From: Sanghuangporus weigelae
Lineage: Eukaryota; Basidiomycota; Agaricomycetes; Hymenochaetales; Hymenochaetaceae
Length of the DNA stretch: 64,000 nt
Direction of reading: 5' to 3'
Assembly: GCA_033182465.1 (NCBI GenBank)
Contig: CP137320.1
Span: 1,798,001-1,862,000 of the forward strand
Shown piece by piece: positions 1-12,036 of this stretch. Position 1 is the stretch's first letter; the number at the start of each line of letters is the position of its first letter. A model generated the notes under the pieces. That model saw only the letters and a list, made by a program, of their open reading frames with translations. It was not told the DNA's origin and ran no database searches. The translations under genes and the position numbers were made by a program.

Positions 1-579
1 TTCTCCGAAAACCTGACAGACGCTCTGAGTCTTTCCTTCGATTTATCGAGTAATGTGATAGGAGTTTCGAGTTCTTCGAATCCATCTCGTTTAGGAACCA
101 CTTCCTCGCCCTCTCAGAGACCAAAATCAAAATCACGGTCTGGATGGGCGTCGTTTCTTACCCCGAAGAAAATTAGACCACGCGCAGGGTCTCCTCCTAG
201 GTCTGAGTCCCCGACATCACCACCGAGAGGAAAGACGGTTGAAGCAAGCCCATTCGGGGCGCACTACCGACAAACGAGTTCAATTGTGATGGAACCACTA
301 GCTGCTCCTATACCCACATCTGGACCTTGGGCACCAGCGCAACTAGCGACATTCAATGCAGACGAACAAGATGTATTCGGCGCATCTGGGCAGTGGGGAG
401 AGGAGAAACGTTCGGAAAATAAGCCTGCTCATTCTCAGGAAGAAGAGGAAATTGTTAAAACAGTGACCCTATCGCAGCTGTTGGATAATGTAGTGATCTT
501 GGAAGAGAGCATCAAGGAACTGACTGCAACCGTTCATGCCCGGCGAAGTCTTGGAATTGATTCTCTTCGATATTTGTAG
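1..579 (+). CDS. 3' end of a FHIP/RAI16-like protein (partial)
   Basis: The reading frame is open from base 1 to the stop at 577-579, so this is the C-terminal part (about 192 residues) of a gene that starts outside the window. The first 120 residues are rich in Ser, Pro and Arg and look disordered. The last 40 form a hydrophobic helix-like segment (TLSQLLDNVVILEESIKEL) that resembles the C-terminal end of FHF-complex HOOK-interacting proteins (FHIP/RAI16), which link cargo to dynein adaptors on early endosomes. That assignment rests on a remembered tail pattern only. No intron is needed in the visible part. Confidence 0.5.
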   Translation, partial: FSENLTDALSLSFDLSSNVIGVSSSSNPSRLGTTSSPSQRPKSKSRSGWASFLTPKKIRPRAGSPPRSESPTSPPRGKTVEASPFGAHYRQTSSIVMEPLAAPIPTSGPWAPAQLATFNADEQDVFGASGQWGEEKRSENKPAHSQEEEEIVKTVTLSQLLDNVVILEESIKELTATVHARRSLGIDSLRYL

Positions 580-757
580 TCATGGTCTTATGTCCTCATA
601 GATGCTTTACGATTGTAGAATACCCTAGGATCAAGAATAGCAGTTCAAAAATCTATCAAAACTGAAAATAAGTTTGAGGTTATGCACGTGATGCTGGTGT
701 TTCGTGACGCGACGCGTCGGGAAACGCGTTTTGTCCTACGTACTACATTCATCATGC

Positions 758-3097
758 ATGGCAGCTCCCATCGTCTTGTGGAACCCCGAGTTATCGGCTG
801 TTAGACAATCCGATGATGCAGGAAACAAAATTATCAGGACGACTCTTCCGCTACTACCTTCGTTTACACCGAGCTATCGAGCGTATGATCCAACCCAATC
901 GAGAAACTTTACTCGTGTCCCGAGGCTCGCATCATTCTGTATTCGAGTACTTAGTCAGTATCCAGAGCAACTGCACCAGCTTGGTACTATACGTCTCCAT
1001 TTTCATCCCGAAAAGGATGGAGCAGACTCTGTCTTGCGTTCAGTGCTCCCGAAATGGAAAACTCCCGACTTCAGCCTCCTTAACGTGGATCCTCGTTTGT
1101 GGGCCACAATAGTCCAGATATATAGGAATGCTCCCGAAATCCTGTCCTCCTATCCCTGTCACCTCTCTGATCCTCACGTGCCACTCCTCAATCAAATTCC
1201 TTGCACTCCTGACTTCGCCCTTCTCACCGTTTTAAATCTGGCAGGTAGCCGGAATGTCACGGACGATAACATACTTTCGCTCAAGGTTCTCCATAATCTT
1301 ACCGCGCTCGATCTTTCCGGATCTTATGAAATTTCAGCCCGCGGAATAGTAGCGCTATCACGAACGGTTGCCTTCAACGAGGTCGGAGAGAAACGAGGTC
1401 CTTGGATACTACGTATTTTACGATTGCGATCGTGCCAGAATGTGGACAAAGTCATATTCAATGTTCTCCACTCCTTTCCACTACTGGCTATTGTTGGTTT
1501 GTCTTTCAAGTCCCTGTCGAAACCCATAGGCATTAACTGGACTACCTATAGACTTACGCGATACGCAATGCAAAGTACAAGATGTGAAGCGACCCTTCTT
1601 CTCCGCCGAGGATAATGTGTTCGATATACCATTAATAGATGCGGTCAAATATTTGTCGCGGATGCATAGATTTGTCTTCCCAAACGAGAATCCCTTCATT
1701 CTGTCTCTACAGGAGGAACCACTTCGATCTTCAAACCGACTATCAGTTCGACCCAATGCCCGTCGTGTTACGACCACGATGCCTAGTAGACACAACAGTT
1801 TTGTCGTCCTTCCGGCTTCTCGGGGTAGCACCAATTCGACGTGGCGTCAAGAGGAGACAATTCGGATTGGGAACACTGACGCTGACGAATTTCTGGAGAG
1901 ACAGGCTGAAAAGCAGGAACGCGAAAGGAGGAGAAACGGAAGAGAGGATATGTATGATGAACCGTCATATTCTGACGAGGATTGTAGCTGTTCATGCGGG
2001 GAATGCTGCAATTATGAGAGTGACGACTATGCATCTGAGGGTGATGAAGATTCTTCAGAGTCTATCAATGATTCGGACGTCGAACTTCTCTATGTGAGCA
2101 ATATTTGAAAGCACTCCATCCCAGTGACAGTTTCTGAAGTGGCTTTTTAGGCGCTTCAAGAGTCAATCACTTCGAGAAGCGAAGAAAGAAATGCAGCTAC
2201 GTCGTCTGAGATAATGACACCTATCTCTGTAAGCCCATCCCTCATGACAGCATGTGATCGAGACTAACATCGTGGCAGAGAGTGGAGGAGCCTCATACTG
2301 CACAGAGAGGCGCAAATGATATCACCGCATCTGTGGATATCTTCTACCAAGAGAAACGAACTCTGACTACTATACCTCCGCCCAGAAGGCGTGTATACGG
2401 GTCATACGATCTAGCACTGCTTAGGATCCCGCCCGCGTGGCATACCTTAGAATCGTTGACTGCGAACGCGGCAAATGTTAGGAAGACATATCTATCGTCT
2501 GTTAAGTACAGCGATAAAGAGCCCAGGATGGCCGTAAAGAGAAAACGAATAGGAGAAGCGTCCGTGAAGGTCTTACATACAGAGTTATCAAAAAGGCGCA
2601 GAGGATCGGTGACAGTCAACTCGTTTGCTCATGAGCGAACATTGTCTCCCCCACCATCACCGACACTGACCGTTTGCGACCCAAGAGACATGAGAGTACA
2701 GCGAGAACCGCCTCTACAGCCAATTTCCAGCTTACGGCATCCACCACGGTCTTCGTTAATCGGTCGACCTCGCCTTAAACTGGAAGCAACCGTCAAAACA
2801 GCAGAACGTTCATCTCTGAGACCGGCAGCTCATTTCTCTGGCGTGGTAAACCAACGAGTTGTCAAATCTCGAACTAGAAGTTTGGCCGAGGGATTTGAGC
2901 TACAAAGCCGAAAGCCTTCCTCAGCGGCAGTCACAGGCGTCCTCATCAAACCTCTAACCTCGAGGGGCTCGGGCGATGAGCGTAGATCCAACGGTTCCGC
3001 GCACGAGACAGCAAAGAGCTACAAAGACAAAAGAAAGAAGATTGAGGTGAATGGGAAAGTCAGCGAATTTGATTGGGAGAGGTGGAGAAAGCGGTAA
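758..3097 (+). CDS. Leucine-rich-repeat protein with long disordered C-terminus
   Basis: Four exons: 758-1496, 1552-2093, 2151-2228, 2279-3097. Introns of 55, 57 and 50 nt have GTTTGT, GTGAGC and GTAAGC donors, and the joined frame gives 725 residues. Residues around 150-260 hold leucine-rich repeats (for example LTVLNLAGSRNVTDDNILSL, then LTALDLSGSYEI). The first junction completes another repeat (LLAIVDLRDT), which supports it. The rest is Arg/Ser/Glu-rich and low-complexity, including a short Cys-rich acidic patch (CSCSCGECC) near residue 400. LRRs of this AMN1/F-box type usually bind protein partners, but I see no clear F-box. The start is the first ATG in frame; the frame is open upstream to 692 without another ATG. 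A CACGTG box lies at 685-690. Function unknown. Confidence 0.7.
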
Positions 3098-3299
3098 TGA
3101 TACACTGTGTAGAGAATAAGTCGAGTCGTTGTGCTTTGGTAAAATGCTTTGATTTGCTTCGATCAACTTACTGATCGACATTGAATGATCGCCGGTTTCG
3201 AACGTACCAAATCAGCATGTACAGCCTCATGGCTCACGTCCCATTCTGAATCAGGCTCCTGTTTGAACCCGCTTCATTCCTTTCACCCTAACTAGCAAC

Positions 3300-4503
3300 A
3301 TGGCCCAACTTGACGAGTCCAGCGTTGTCAATGTGCATACGCCCTCCAGCTCATTCTCTATAATCCATTCTTGTAGGTATTTGGCCGCCCATACTCAATG
3401 AGTTAGGATACTCACTGCGTTGCTATGTTATGAAAGTCGCCCAGGATACGCTTCAGGCGCTTTTCAGCAAGCTTGACCGGAAGCTTAGGAAGACGTCTGA
3501 GGTCGCAGATGCGTCTCACGTAGGATCAGGATGGATCAAGTACGACTGGAACGACAACGTATGGAATTTGGATGATGGTAAGTTCGTCAGGTAGTCCAAT
3601 CAGATATCGCTCATCTTACTCTGCAAATAGATTCGGATTATACAATCTTAGCCTGGCGACAAAAGTCTATGCCCCCTGGGTCGGCTCCTATCGCCACATT
3701 GTATTTGCATAAACCCTCCAGTCCCCTGCCTTCTCCCCCGGCGTATTGCAACCCTTCGTTCTATGTATTCAAGCGACAGGCTACCCTATCACCGCCAAAG
3801 AAGTCAGCTTCTCGTCCAGGATCTATCAGGAGTGGCAGATCTCGCAAGAGCATGCGCAGTAGCCACAGTGGGTTGGAAGAGGACGACGGTCTTCCAAAGC
3901 ACAAGAAAGACTTCATCCGATTTCACAACGAGAATGGGGTTCGCACAATAGTCGGGAGTATTGGACCGATTTCGAATGGTAAGTTGCAATTAGTCATCGC
4001 TCAAGTCAGTCTATATGACATGACGTTCCATCTAGTACGAATGCTATTGAAGAATGGGTATAGACACGTGTACATCTCCCGTGAATTCGCGAAACGTCAT
4101 GGCTTCATCCCGAAGGACGCGCAACCTGGCATGTATGGCTATGGTGGACTCGTCAAGTAAGCTTATTCTCTTTTGATTCTCCCAATTACTAAGCGATGTC
4201 TTCGTTTCAAAGCATTGGTCAGTGGCCGATCACTGTAGGCAAGGTAAGCGCGGTCGAAAATCCGCATTTCGATGCGATAATGATAATTATGATTCGCCAC
4301 AGACGAAGACAATACACCCCGTTTATTTGTCTGAGGAGACGCATTTCGACTGTATTCTGGGGCGCTCATTCATGGAACAGAGAAGCGTTAAGACTGACCC
4401 CACTGACCCAACGAATGTGATCTGCCTTGATACCGGCGAGAAGATAGATGTCGAGCTTGTTATTATTCGAGATGGCAATGGCGAAATAGTGACTGTCACC
4501 TGA
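3300..4503 (+). CDS. PB1-like plus retropepsin-fold host protein
   Basis: Six exons: 3300-3372, 3437-3577, 3631-3978, 4036-4156, 4213-4243, 4303-4503. All five introns are 53-64 nt and GT-AG, giving 304 residues. Residues 20-70 look like a PB1/RA-type ubiquitin-fold segment (LQALFSKLDRKLR, then DDDSDYTILAWRQ). The C-terminal 130 residues resemble a retropepsin-like beta barrel: a strand plus VYISREFAKRHGFIP, a GYGG loop, and FDCILGRSFMEQ close to the end. Six spliced exons and the absence of reverse transcriptase or integrase nearby point to a host gene rather than an element. Whether it is proteolytic cannot be told from sequence alone. The PB1 call is weaker than the retropepsin-fold call. 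Confidence 0.65.
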
Positions 4504-4850
4504 GGCTCTGTGTCTGTCTGCTTCAATTCTTGACTCGTGTACCGGTAAGTATACGCGAGCTCTGATGCGAATCCATGTGTATCTGATGCTACTCCCAGTT
4601 GACACTCAATCCTTCCCCATTCATCGGACATCTTACTTCTCTGGCTGCGACAAGATTGTATCTTTTTTTTTCCGCGGTTGTTTATATGGTACTTGTAATA
4701 TTGCATTGTACGTACGTATGAATAAATATACGTATTTATTGAGATGAGCGTCTGCTTCCGAAACTTGCCTAATTGGGTGATTGTATACTGAGATAAGCCG
4801 ATCCGCACCTGCCTTTTTCTGTCACCACGCTTGGGTTGACTCCGCCCGGG
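4504..4850. other. Intergenic, 347 nt
   Basis: Between the retropepsin-fold gene and the mS38 gene, both on the plus strand. It holds the 3' end of the first (A/T-rich stretch near 4660-4740) and the promoter of the second. I see no further gene. The long frame on the opposite strand runs antisense to the last exon and has no family features. Confidence 0.6.
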
Positions 4851-5813
4851 ATGTCCTGTCCTGTTATCCTCCACAGCGCCGGCAGGCGACTCTCCCCTCT
4901 ATCAGCGTCGCCCTTCCCGATGTCGCGCCTCGGCCGCTTGGTGCAACCCATAGCGGCCTCTAGGCGCTTCTACTCCATTTTTTCTTCAAAATCGCGTGGT
5001 GGACGCTACTTCAATTCCTCGAAATCACCCAAGGTTATCGCGCCATCAACCTCCAAGCCGACACCTACTGCCAGCGCCAGCGCAAGTTCTTCATCACCAT
5101 CTGAGGGTTCCGACTCCAATTCTGCTGAGGATGTCGGTACTTCCTTATCGCAACGGAACACGACTGAGGCGCACCATCCCTACCCGCCTCACAACTCACA
5201 ACCATCTGTTCCAGTCATGTTATCACCATCGATAGACTTTGTTCCTACGCGTCCGCATCCCTCTATCAAGCCTAATGAGCTCGTATTGCACCGATTTTTC
5301 GCTTTGCACCGACCGTGTCTGCTTTTGAATCAACCCGCAACGGCCCTATTCGAGTCAGCGCCAACCGAATCGTCAGCACCTTCTTCAGCTTCAGGATTCA
5401 CCGCACCTCCGACACCACTGGGCACCATTGATGATCCACCTATGGCATCTCCCGAAGCGGACGCGGATGCTGCCAGACAACTGAGCCGTGCACTCGTGAT
5501 GAACCGGGTTGGGAATCTAACAGATTGGGAGAACGCCTTGGCTCGAATGGGCTTGCATGAGGCCACAGAGCCAGTGCCGCCCGTCCCGTTGGGAGTCTCT
5601 CTGGATAGTACTAAGAGGAAACGCAGGAAGAAGATGAAGAAGCATAAGTATGTGCTTTTTATTCAAAAATGAAGTTTGTTTGCTGACCGTCTCAAATCTA
5701 GGCTAAAGAAGATGCGAAGGGTATGTCTACTACAAGCTAGAGTTTGAAGTTTGCTGATGTGGGACTTTTCATTCCAGCTTCAACGCGCGAAGCGACTGAG
5801 GTTAGGCAGATGA
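4851..5813 (+). CDS. COX24: Mitochondrial small-subunit ribosomal protein mS38 (COX24/AURKAIP1 family)
   Basis: Three exons: 4851-5647, 5702-5720 (only 19 nt) and 5778-5813, giving 283 residues. After splicing, the last 35 residues form the very basic helix that defines mS38: KRKRRKKMKKHK, then LKKMRRLQRAKRLRLGR, then the stop. In cells this tail lies against mitochondrial 15S/12S rRNA; the yeast homologue also influences COX1 expression. The N-terminus is Arg/Ser-rich without acidic residues, as expected for a matrix-targeting sequence. The in-frame ATG at 4920 (MSRLGRLVQPIAASRRFYS) is an equally good or better start. The middle is a long Ser/Pro/Thr-rich linker, so the protein is conserved mainly at its end. 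Both introns fall inside the conserved tail. Confidence 0.88.
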
Positions 5814-6123
5814 AGAGGAAGGATGACAGGATAGACTTGGAGTAACTGCCGAGAATTGATTTTACTTTGCTCTTCATCTGATTCACTCACGAGTTACTTC
5901 GCACAAAGACTCTGTAGTTACACGGTCCTAGTTTATTCCTAGTCTTATACAGACCAATCAAGTTTATTCCGATTTTTCTCGATTAATTCCACTCTTTCTG
6001 CGAATACCGCGGTGACTACATCAGAGGCAGCTTATGCAATCACTGAAATTTCCAATTCGAGGATTTTGCGGTCCTCCCCAAGATTTCGGACTCGCTCTTC
6101 CTGCTCTCTCATTCCCCTCCATC
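5814..6123. other. Intergenic, 310 nt
   Basis: Holds the 3' flank of the mS38 gene and the promoter and 5' leader of the pyruvate dehydrogenase gene. I see no coding features or repeats. Confidence 0.6.
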
Positions 6124-7628
6124 ATGGCTTCGCTGGCAAGACTCAGAGCCCCTCTTCGTCGCCGTCTGGTATGTATCAGAGAAAGAGCTGTAGTTCCATA
6201 CTTATGCACAACTTTTATCAGCCTCAGTTCGCGCGGGCGCTGCAAACGTCGGCGGACACGACAAAGCTGCGTGACGAGCCATCTCATGCAGAACCTTTCA
6301 CTGTCAAGCTTCATGATGACTCCTTCCATGGATACAAGACAGACATCCCTAGTCTAGAGGTCGAGGTTACCAAGGATATGCTCATTGACATGTACAAAAA
6401 GATGAACCTCATGCGACGTATGGAGATGGCTGCAGACGGTCTCTACCGCGCGAAGCTTATCCGTGGTTTCTGTCATTTGGCTATTGGTCAGGTACTTCAC
6501 TCTTTCTTTTGTAGTTGTCGGAGTCGTCTTCTCACGGATTTGTCTTCGTTCAAAAACAGGAAGCGGTCTCCGTCGGAATGCACAACGCCATGACTTGGGA
6601 CGACCTCCTCATCACGTCATATCGTTGCCACCCTTTCGCCGTGTTACGCGGAGGCAGCGTGAAGGGCGTTATCAGTGAGCTTCTTGGACGTCAGGACGGT
6701 ATGTCCAACGGCAAGGGCGGGTCCATGCACATCTTCACCCCGCGTTTCTTCGGTGGCAATGGTATCGTCGGTGCTCAGGTGCCACTCGGCACTGGCATTT
6801 CACTTGCCATGCAGTACTTGGACCGAAAAGTTGCGACTTTCACTATGTACGGAGATGGTGCGGCGAACCAGGGACAGGTCTTTGAGTCTTTCAACATGGT
6901 AAGTTGCTTCTTCCAGTGAATTCTACCAATCATGAAACAATATTAACCATTTGTACGTCGTTTCTCATTACTCAGGCGAAGCTTTGGAATCTTCCTAATA
7001 TCTTTGTTTGCGAAAATAACAAATACGGAATGGGCACGTCCGCGGAACGTGCAGCAATGAATACTGCGTACTATACCCGAGGCGACCAGATTCCAGGCAT
7101 TCAAGTCAATGGTATGGACATCATCTCCGTCTATCAATCCGCGAAGTTTGCTCGTGAGTGGGCACTCTCTGGAAAGGGACCACTCTTGATCGAATATGTC
7201 ACCTACCGTTATGGTGGCCATTCGTAAGTAGATGCTCGCACATTCGATACAGGTGATTCTGACACCCAGATTAATAGAATGTCCGATCCGGGTACAACTT
7301 ACCGCACGCGCGACGAAGTCCAGCGTATGCGTAGCACTCAGGACCCGATTCGCGGTCTTCAACGCTACATCGACGAATGGGGCCTCGCGACCGAGGAAGA
7401 ACTTAAGGTCTGCAAGACGTTCACCGCAATCGCGCGCATATTCTAACTCATCCTTTCTTTATTTAGAAATTCGACAAGGAAGCTAAGGCGGAGGTAGATG
7501 CGGCCGTCGAGGAGGCGAAGAAATCGCCGCAGCCGGACATGCACGATTTCTGGACCGATATCTACTACAAGGGGACAGAACCACCGTTCATGCGTGGTCG
7601 GGAGCGCGAGGAAATTCACTATTACTAG
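6124..7628 (+). CDS. PDA1: Pyruvate dehydrogenase E1 component subunit alpha, mitochondrial
   Basis: Six exons: 6124-6168, 6222-6491, 6560-6898, 6976-7223, 7278-7407, 7467-7628, giving 397 residues, normal for the family. The protein forms the E1 heterotetramer with the beta subunit and decarboxylates pyruvate using thiamine diphosphate in the mitochondrial matrix. Visible features: an Arg-rich presequence ([15 protein letters not shown]); the start of the thiamine-diphosphate motif, GDGAANQGQ, near residue 203 and its closing ENN ([10 protein letters not shown]) near 230; and the conserved phosphorylation loop YRYGGHSMSDPG near residue 300, whose Ser is the target of the inhibitory kinase. 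The intron after the GGHS codons splits that loop. It converges on COG6 with a 213-nt gap. Confidence 0.97.
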
Positions 7629-7841
7629 TTCGGCTGAACCTAGGACCTATTAATTTCCTTTCGCATAGTATATTAAATCTTGTCCTACTCAGTATCCTTC
7701 GGATGCAATACATATTCGTATGATAGACCACGGTTCTCTCACATTGCATGCGCGAGATGAAATTCGATAGCAGGGAACTCAAAAGATTCGGTATATAAAT
7801 AAGACGAAGACAGTTAAATACAGACAACAATCAGCCACTCT

Positions 7842-10512
7842 TTAACCGTCTTCCTCAACACTTAGGATTTGTCTAAGCGCAGGCAAACTACCGAAGGGTC
7901 TTTGCGCTCCAAGAATCGTATTTGCAGCTTCGTACCTATTCTGCGGTCTCCGCACCTCTGTACACAGTTGTTCATATGCACCGACGAGTGCACGGAGAGC
8001 CGCGCGGTGCACGCGCTCCGCGAGTCGACGATCGAGGAGAGGAGCAAGTCGCGGTGGGTGCACAACGTCAGGTGAGGTGAGCCATGAGGCGAAAGCACGC
8101 AACGCGAGAGCGAGTTCTTGCGGTTGCATTGCGCCGATGTGTGAGAGTGGCTCTCTGAGCTCGGTGTCGGGATTGGAGTCTGGAGAGGATTGCACGCTGC
8201 AGATGGAGATGCATTCCGAAAGGGATGTGTCGCGAAGGATAGCGTTGAACTAGATAAAAGATATACGTTAATGTGTGAAGCGAGGAAGCAAATGAATGAA
8301 CGAACGTGGTCGGTTATGAGCAGCTCAGCACGGGCGTCAATGTCAATTTGAAGCTCGCTTGCTTTGTACTCAGCGAAAGGATAAGGTCTGACAACACTCT
8401 GCCGAATTCGCCGTAAACACATTTGTCACAAAAAGACGGAAAATTTGACGAACCAACAAGTGCGTCAAACAATTCAATATAAAAACATCCCCATCCCAAT
8501 CGCCCTTCTGAGTCGCCCTTGCGTCGCTAACACTCAAGCACATATTGATAGCCGCGTCAACCAACACGTCTAAAATGGGTCTGAAGCCCTCGCGCAGGTC
8601 ATCTGGAGATTCATCGCCCATGAGAGAGGACTTATACACGTTCATGAGCTCGCGTAGGACTTGGGTATGGTCCAATAGGGATATCGGAGGATGAGCATCT
8701 TGGTCGTCCGGCTGGAAGAGCGGTTCAGTTATGGTATGCATTCACGAGATGTATTTATTATGTTTACCAGGATGGTGCGAGCCAGGCTACGAGCTTGCGC
8801 CTCGACTGTGTCCATAAAGACTTTATACGCTTCATCTGTAATTCTGAACAGTTACAATAAGTCTTAGCTGAAGGGAAGAGTGGATTGTTTGCTTACTCGT
8901 TGAGCGTCTCAGACAGCCCTGCTTTTTCTCCGACAGTTCGTCGCATGGTAAGATTATAGAATATCAAAAGGTTGGCGACTCTGTAAGATGCTATACAGCT
9001 CTCCTGGGATCGTACAGTCTGCCTTACTCGCACCTGTGAGGATTCGATAATTAGTATTCGGAGACATAGAATAATGAGACAAGTCCTCACTTTCAGAGGA
9101 TATCTGAGTTTTTCGAATGCCTTATCCATCAACTCCTGAATCCACCCTTCCTCTTCACTATCTTCAAACTTCCTCACGCTTCCGACCATCCTCCTCTCTC
9201 CTTTCACGCCGAAGAGACCTTCAAGGAATTCGCGTTCGCCAGCAATACCTTGGTGAACCCAAGCGAGCATGTCTCCTACATAGCGCAGTGGATCGTGAGC
9301 ATGCATCTCGATTGGCCGAGGAAGACCACCCGGACCACCTCGGGTGAGAGCATCCATGAAAGCATTGAGGAGGGTAGATTGGCGGGTTTGAGAGAGAACG
9401 GAGAGGGCTTCGCTGCAGAATAACAAACAATTTATTCTACAAACAAGGAGAGCACGAAGTAGAAAGGATTTACCTAAGGAGCTCTGGTTTCTTTCTGAGC
9501 CATCTTACAGCTTCGATCATTAGAGGCGTCACTTCCAGTAACGCATCTCGAACGAACTGACGGAATTCGAGTGAGCACCACCGGGCAAGTTTATCGTAGC
9601 CTTCTTCCAGTTGGCGGGAAGTCGCTGCTATGATCTCCACTCTAAATTGGATGATAATGAGCTTGATGAAGTAGAAGAGAAATAAACGGTCCAACCCAGC
9701 TTTGGTAGGACCGTCCTGTCCACTCATAAGGACACTCGAATCAGCGATGATTCGTTCTGCCCTTTGCATTGCTCGGAAGAACTTGCTGTTGATCTGAATA
9801 TCCCTTGACTGCAGTAGCTCCGATTCTTCTGGTGTCAGGGTAAAGTGGGAGAGGAAGGCGTCCACGGCCATTTGTTGCTCGTTGACAGCATGTCTGGGTA
9901 TAAGATGAACATTCAAGCAAAGATTGAATGGAGCAAATGACTAGCTCACCGTGTAGCGCGAAGGCCACCAGCTCTTTCGAGTAGAGACTTACATGCTTCG
10001 TTCGTAGATCGTAACTGTTCTTGAGCTTCGTCGCACCGGACATGCATCGCGTCGATGTGTTCTTGTAGAACGTCTAAATGCTTGATTCATTCTTGAGTCT
10101 ACGGAAGACAGACGGTTACAAGATTTCTCACCTTGTCTACCTGCTGGAAAGCACGGACAAATTGTCGACTCCCTTGAGCAAGCTTCAGCTCTGCATCACG
10201 ACGCAGGTTCTTCCGAGCACGGGCGGCAGTACCAGAGCTCGTCAGAGCGTGTCGTCCACCAAGTTTGGATTCCAGATCAAACACAGAAGTTTCATCTTCT
10301 TCGACGAGGGACTTTACTTCTCTCTCTACAGCTTTACCCTTGGTAGATTCCGGGGATTTGTAAAGTTCGGATACTGTCTCGAGAGCTTCACGGATGGCTG
10401 GGTCATCGTAGTTTGTACCGAGTACTTTATAGAGACGAAGTGAGATTGGGTTTCGTGCAGAAGACTTTGATTTTTCGTCTAGAGATGTGCTCGAAGAGTA
10501 GCTTGACTGCAT
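7842..10512 (-). CDS. COG6: Conserved oligomeric Golgi complex subunit 6
   Basis: Ten exons on the minus strand: 10512-10132, 10080-9950, 9893-9696, 9641-9474, 9412-9091, 9033-8897, 8843-8768, 8711-8454, 8398-8306, 8249-7842. Together they give 723 residues, near the usual fungal length. COG6 is part of lobe B of the COG tether, which captures retrograde intra-Golgi vesicles. Diagnostic stretches are NPISLRLYKVLGTNYDDPAI at the N-terminus, LQEHIDAMHVRCDEAQEQL (coiled coil), the RQLEEGYDKLARWC segment and RYPLKVRVRQTV. For intron 1 I used the AG at 10081 rather than the one at 10074, because only the former keeps the coiled coil in frame. It shares a 214-nt divergent promoter with COA1, which contains CACGTG at 10623-10628. 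Confidence 0.93.
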
Positions 10513-10726
10513 ACCAACGCTGGTATGGATGCGTTTGCGAGGAAGGAAATACTTGTGGGTAAGGTAAGAGAAGATCGACGGTGATCACCGGAACAAAGAA
10601 GTGGTTCTCGTGATCATTCCCCCACGTGATTATCGGATCAGGATCACCGACTCCGAGTCTGGCTGGCTGCTGGCTACTGAATTCAGAACGTCAGTCAGTC
10701 TCAGTTTCGGCTGAACCTCCAATAAA

Positions 10727-11603
10727 ATGCTTGTCTTACGGTCGCACATTTCTGTCACCACCCTTTCTCTCCACCTGCCCCACCCTCGCATTATGTCCAT
10801 CTCCTACGCAGAGGCCGCTGCGCTTCGCAAAGCCGCTCAGCGAGCTGGGAGACCTCGTGCGTTGAGGCCGAGGTCGACCACGCCCGAGGCTTCTTCGACG
10901 CATACGAATCCTGGCTCTTTCCATAGGGAGCAGCCTGATCCGATTCAATTCTCAAGAGTCGCAAAACCTGGTGCTTACTACGAACGACCTCGGATAAAGC
11001 GTGATTTGCCTACAGTGACTGTCAGTACATCATCTTCATAAAACTCATTGTCGTGATATTGACGGAAAGCTATTGGATTGCTAGTCTCCTTGGATTGGTC
11101 TTGCAGCGTTCGGACTCGTCGGAGTTGCTGGCTGGGGTGCCTTCCTAGCGTACACGACGAATCAGGAACGATTATCTAGTTCTGTCGTTCGTCAGATACT
11201 GCAGAACCTTCGTACAAGTCCGTTGGTACGAGAAGCTCTGGGAGATGGTGTACGGCCAGAACCATCCTGGTTTCTGAATGGCGAACCATGGGTTAATGGC
11301 TCGGTGGGCAGCTCAATCCATGGGAGTCTCGCACTATTCTTATGCTATGTTGGTTTCAGATAAACATGCTGCAAGGCAACGTCGACTTCAGCATGCGCGT
11401 AAAAGGCTCGAAGGGTGCGGGAACTCTGTACTTTACGAGTATCCGACGAGAAAAGGGCAGTGCTTTTGAGATCCGTAAGTCATGCATGAATAACTTTATG
11501 GGCTTCCGCGAGACTAACCACCGACCTTTCACTAGTCCGATATAAGATTATCTGCGACGACAAAACTGTGATCAACTTGCCGACAAGCGTTTCTCCACAG
11601 TGA
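10727..11603 (+). CDS. COA1: Cytochrome c oxidase assembly factor COA1-like, mitochondrial inner membrane
   Basis: Four exons: 10727-11020, 11085-11303, 11360-11474, 11536-11603, giving 231 residues. COA1 acts early in complex IV assembly, handling newly made Cox1. Features: an Arg/Ala-rich N-terminus suited to mitochondrial import, one hydrophobic segment near residues 100-122 (GLAAFGLVGVAGWGAFLAY), then the soluble COA1/TIM21-type domain with VVRQILQNLRTSPLV, GEPWVNGSINMLQG and a C-terminal beta segment (YKIICDDKTVINLP). An in-frame ATG at 10793 is a possible alternative start. The acceptor at 11084 was chosen because earlier and later AGs bring in stops or lose the membrane segment. Confidence 0.85.
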
Positions 11604-12036
11604 ACACTATCATTAAAATCTTCGTCATTTTTTCCCATGTATTTTGTATATTGAACCGACGCAATTATTCGAATGCTTTTCTTACACCATGGAAGAGCGA
11701 TCGGAGACCAGCACGGACATGTGAGGACTGAGTTATGTATATGATGTCAGCAATAAAGCAAGGTAAAGATACCGTACCAGCTAGTATTCGCTGCAATCTT
11801 TCTTGTAGTGAATATTCACGCCCGGTTCTGTTGTAACCTGGCTGGAAGCAAATTCTACTGTTGCGAGCCTTTTCTTTTTTAATATTGAATCTGTACTCAG
11901 GCCCAGGGAAGTGGTAAGACGCGTTAAGGACGCGACGCTGATCACGGGAAAAGTCCCTCGTGTGCTCGTAATCGAGATTATATATTATATTATTATATGT
12001 CTTGCCGTCATCCTTCTCACCTTCACCTAACCCCCT
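11604..12036. other. Intergenic, 433 nt
   Basis: 3' flank of COA1 and promoter of the phosphatidylinositol synthase gene. It includes an AT-rich tract around 11980-12000. A minus-strand frame of about 150 codons crosses into the synthase gene; it has no recognisable features and I do not annotate it. Confidence 0.6.

Noticed and set aside
3300-4503. Possibility that the retropepsin-like gene is a retroelement remnant
   Set aside because: It is split by five regular short introns, has a fused N-terminal domain, and has no flanking repeats, reverse transcriptase or integrase; a host gene is the simpler reading.
4323-4874. Minus-strand open frame of 183 codons
   Set aside because: Antisense to the last exon of the retropepsin-fold gene and its 3' flank; composition is not protein-like and no family is evident.
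10074-10080. Alternative acceptor for COG6 intron 1 at 10074
   Set aside because: It leaves the next exon out of frame with the conserved coiled coil; the AG at 10081 restores it.
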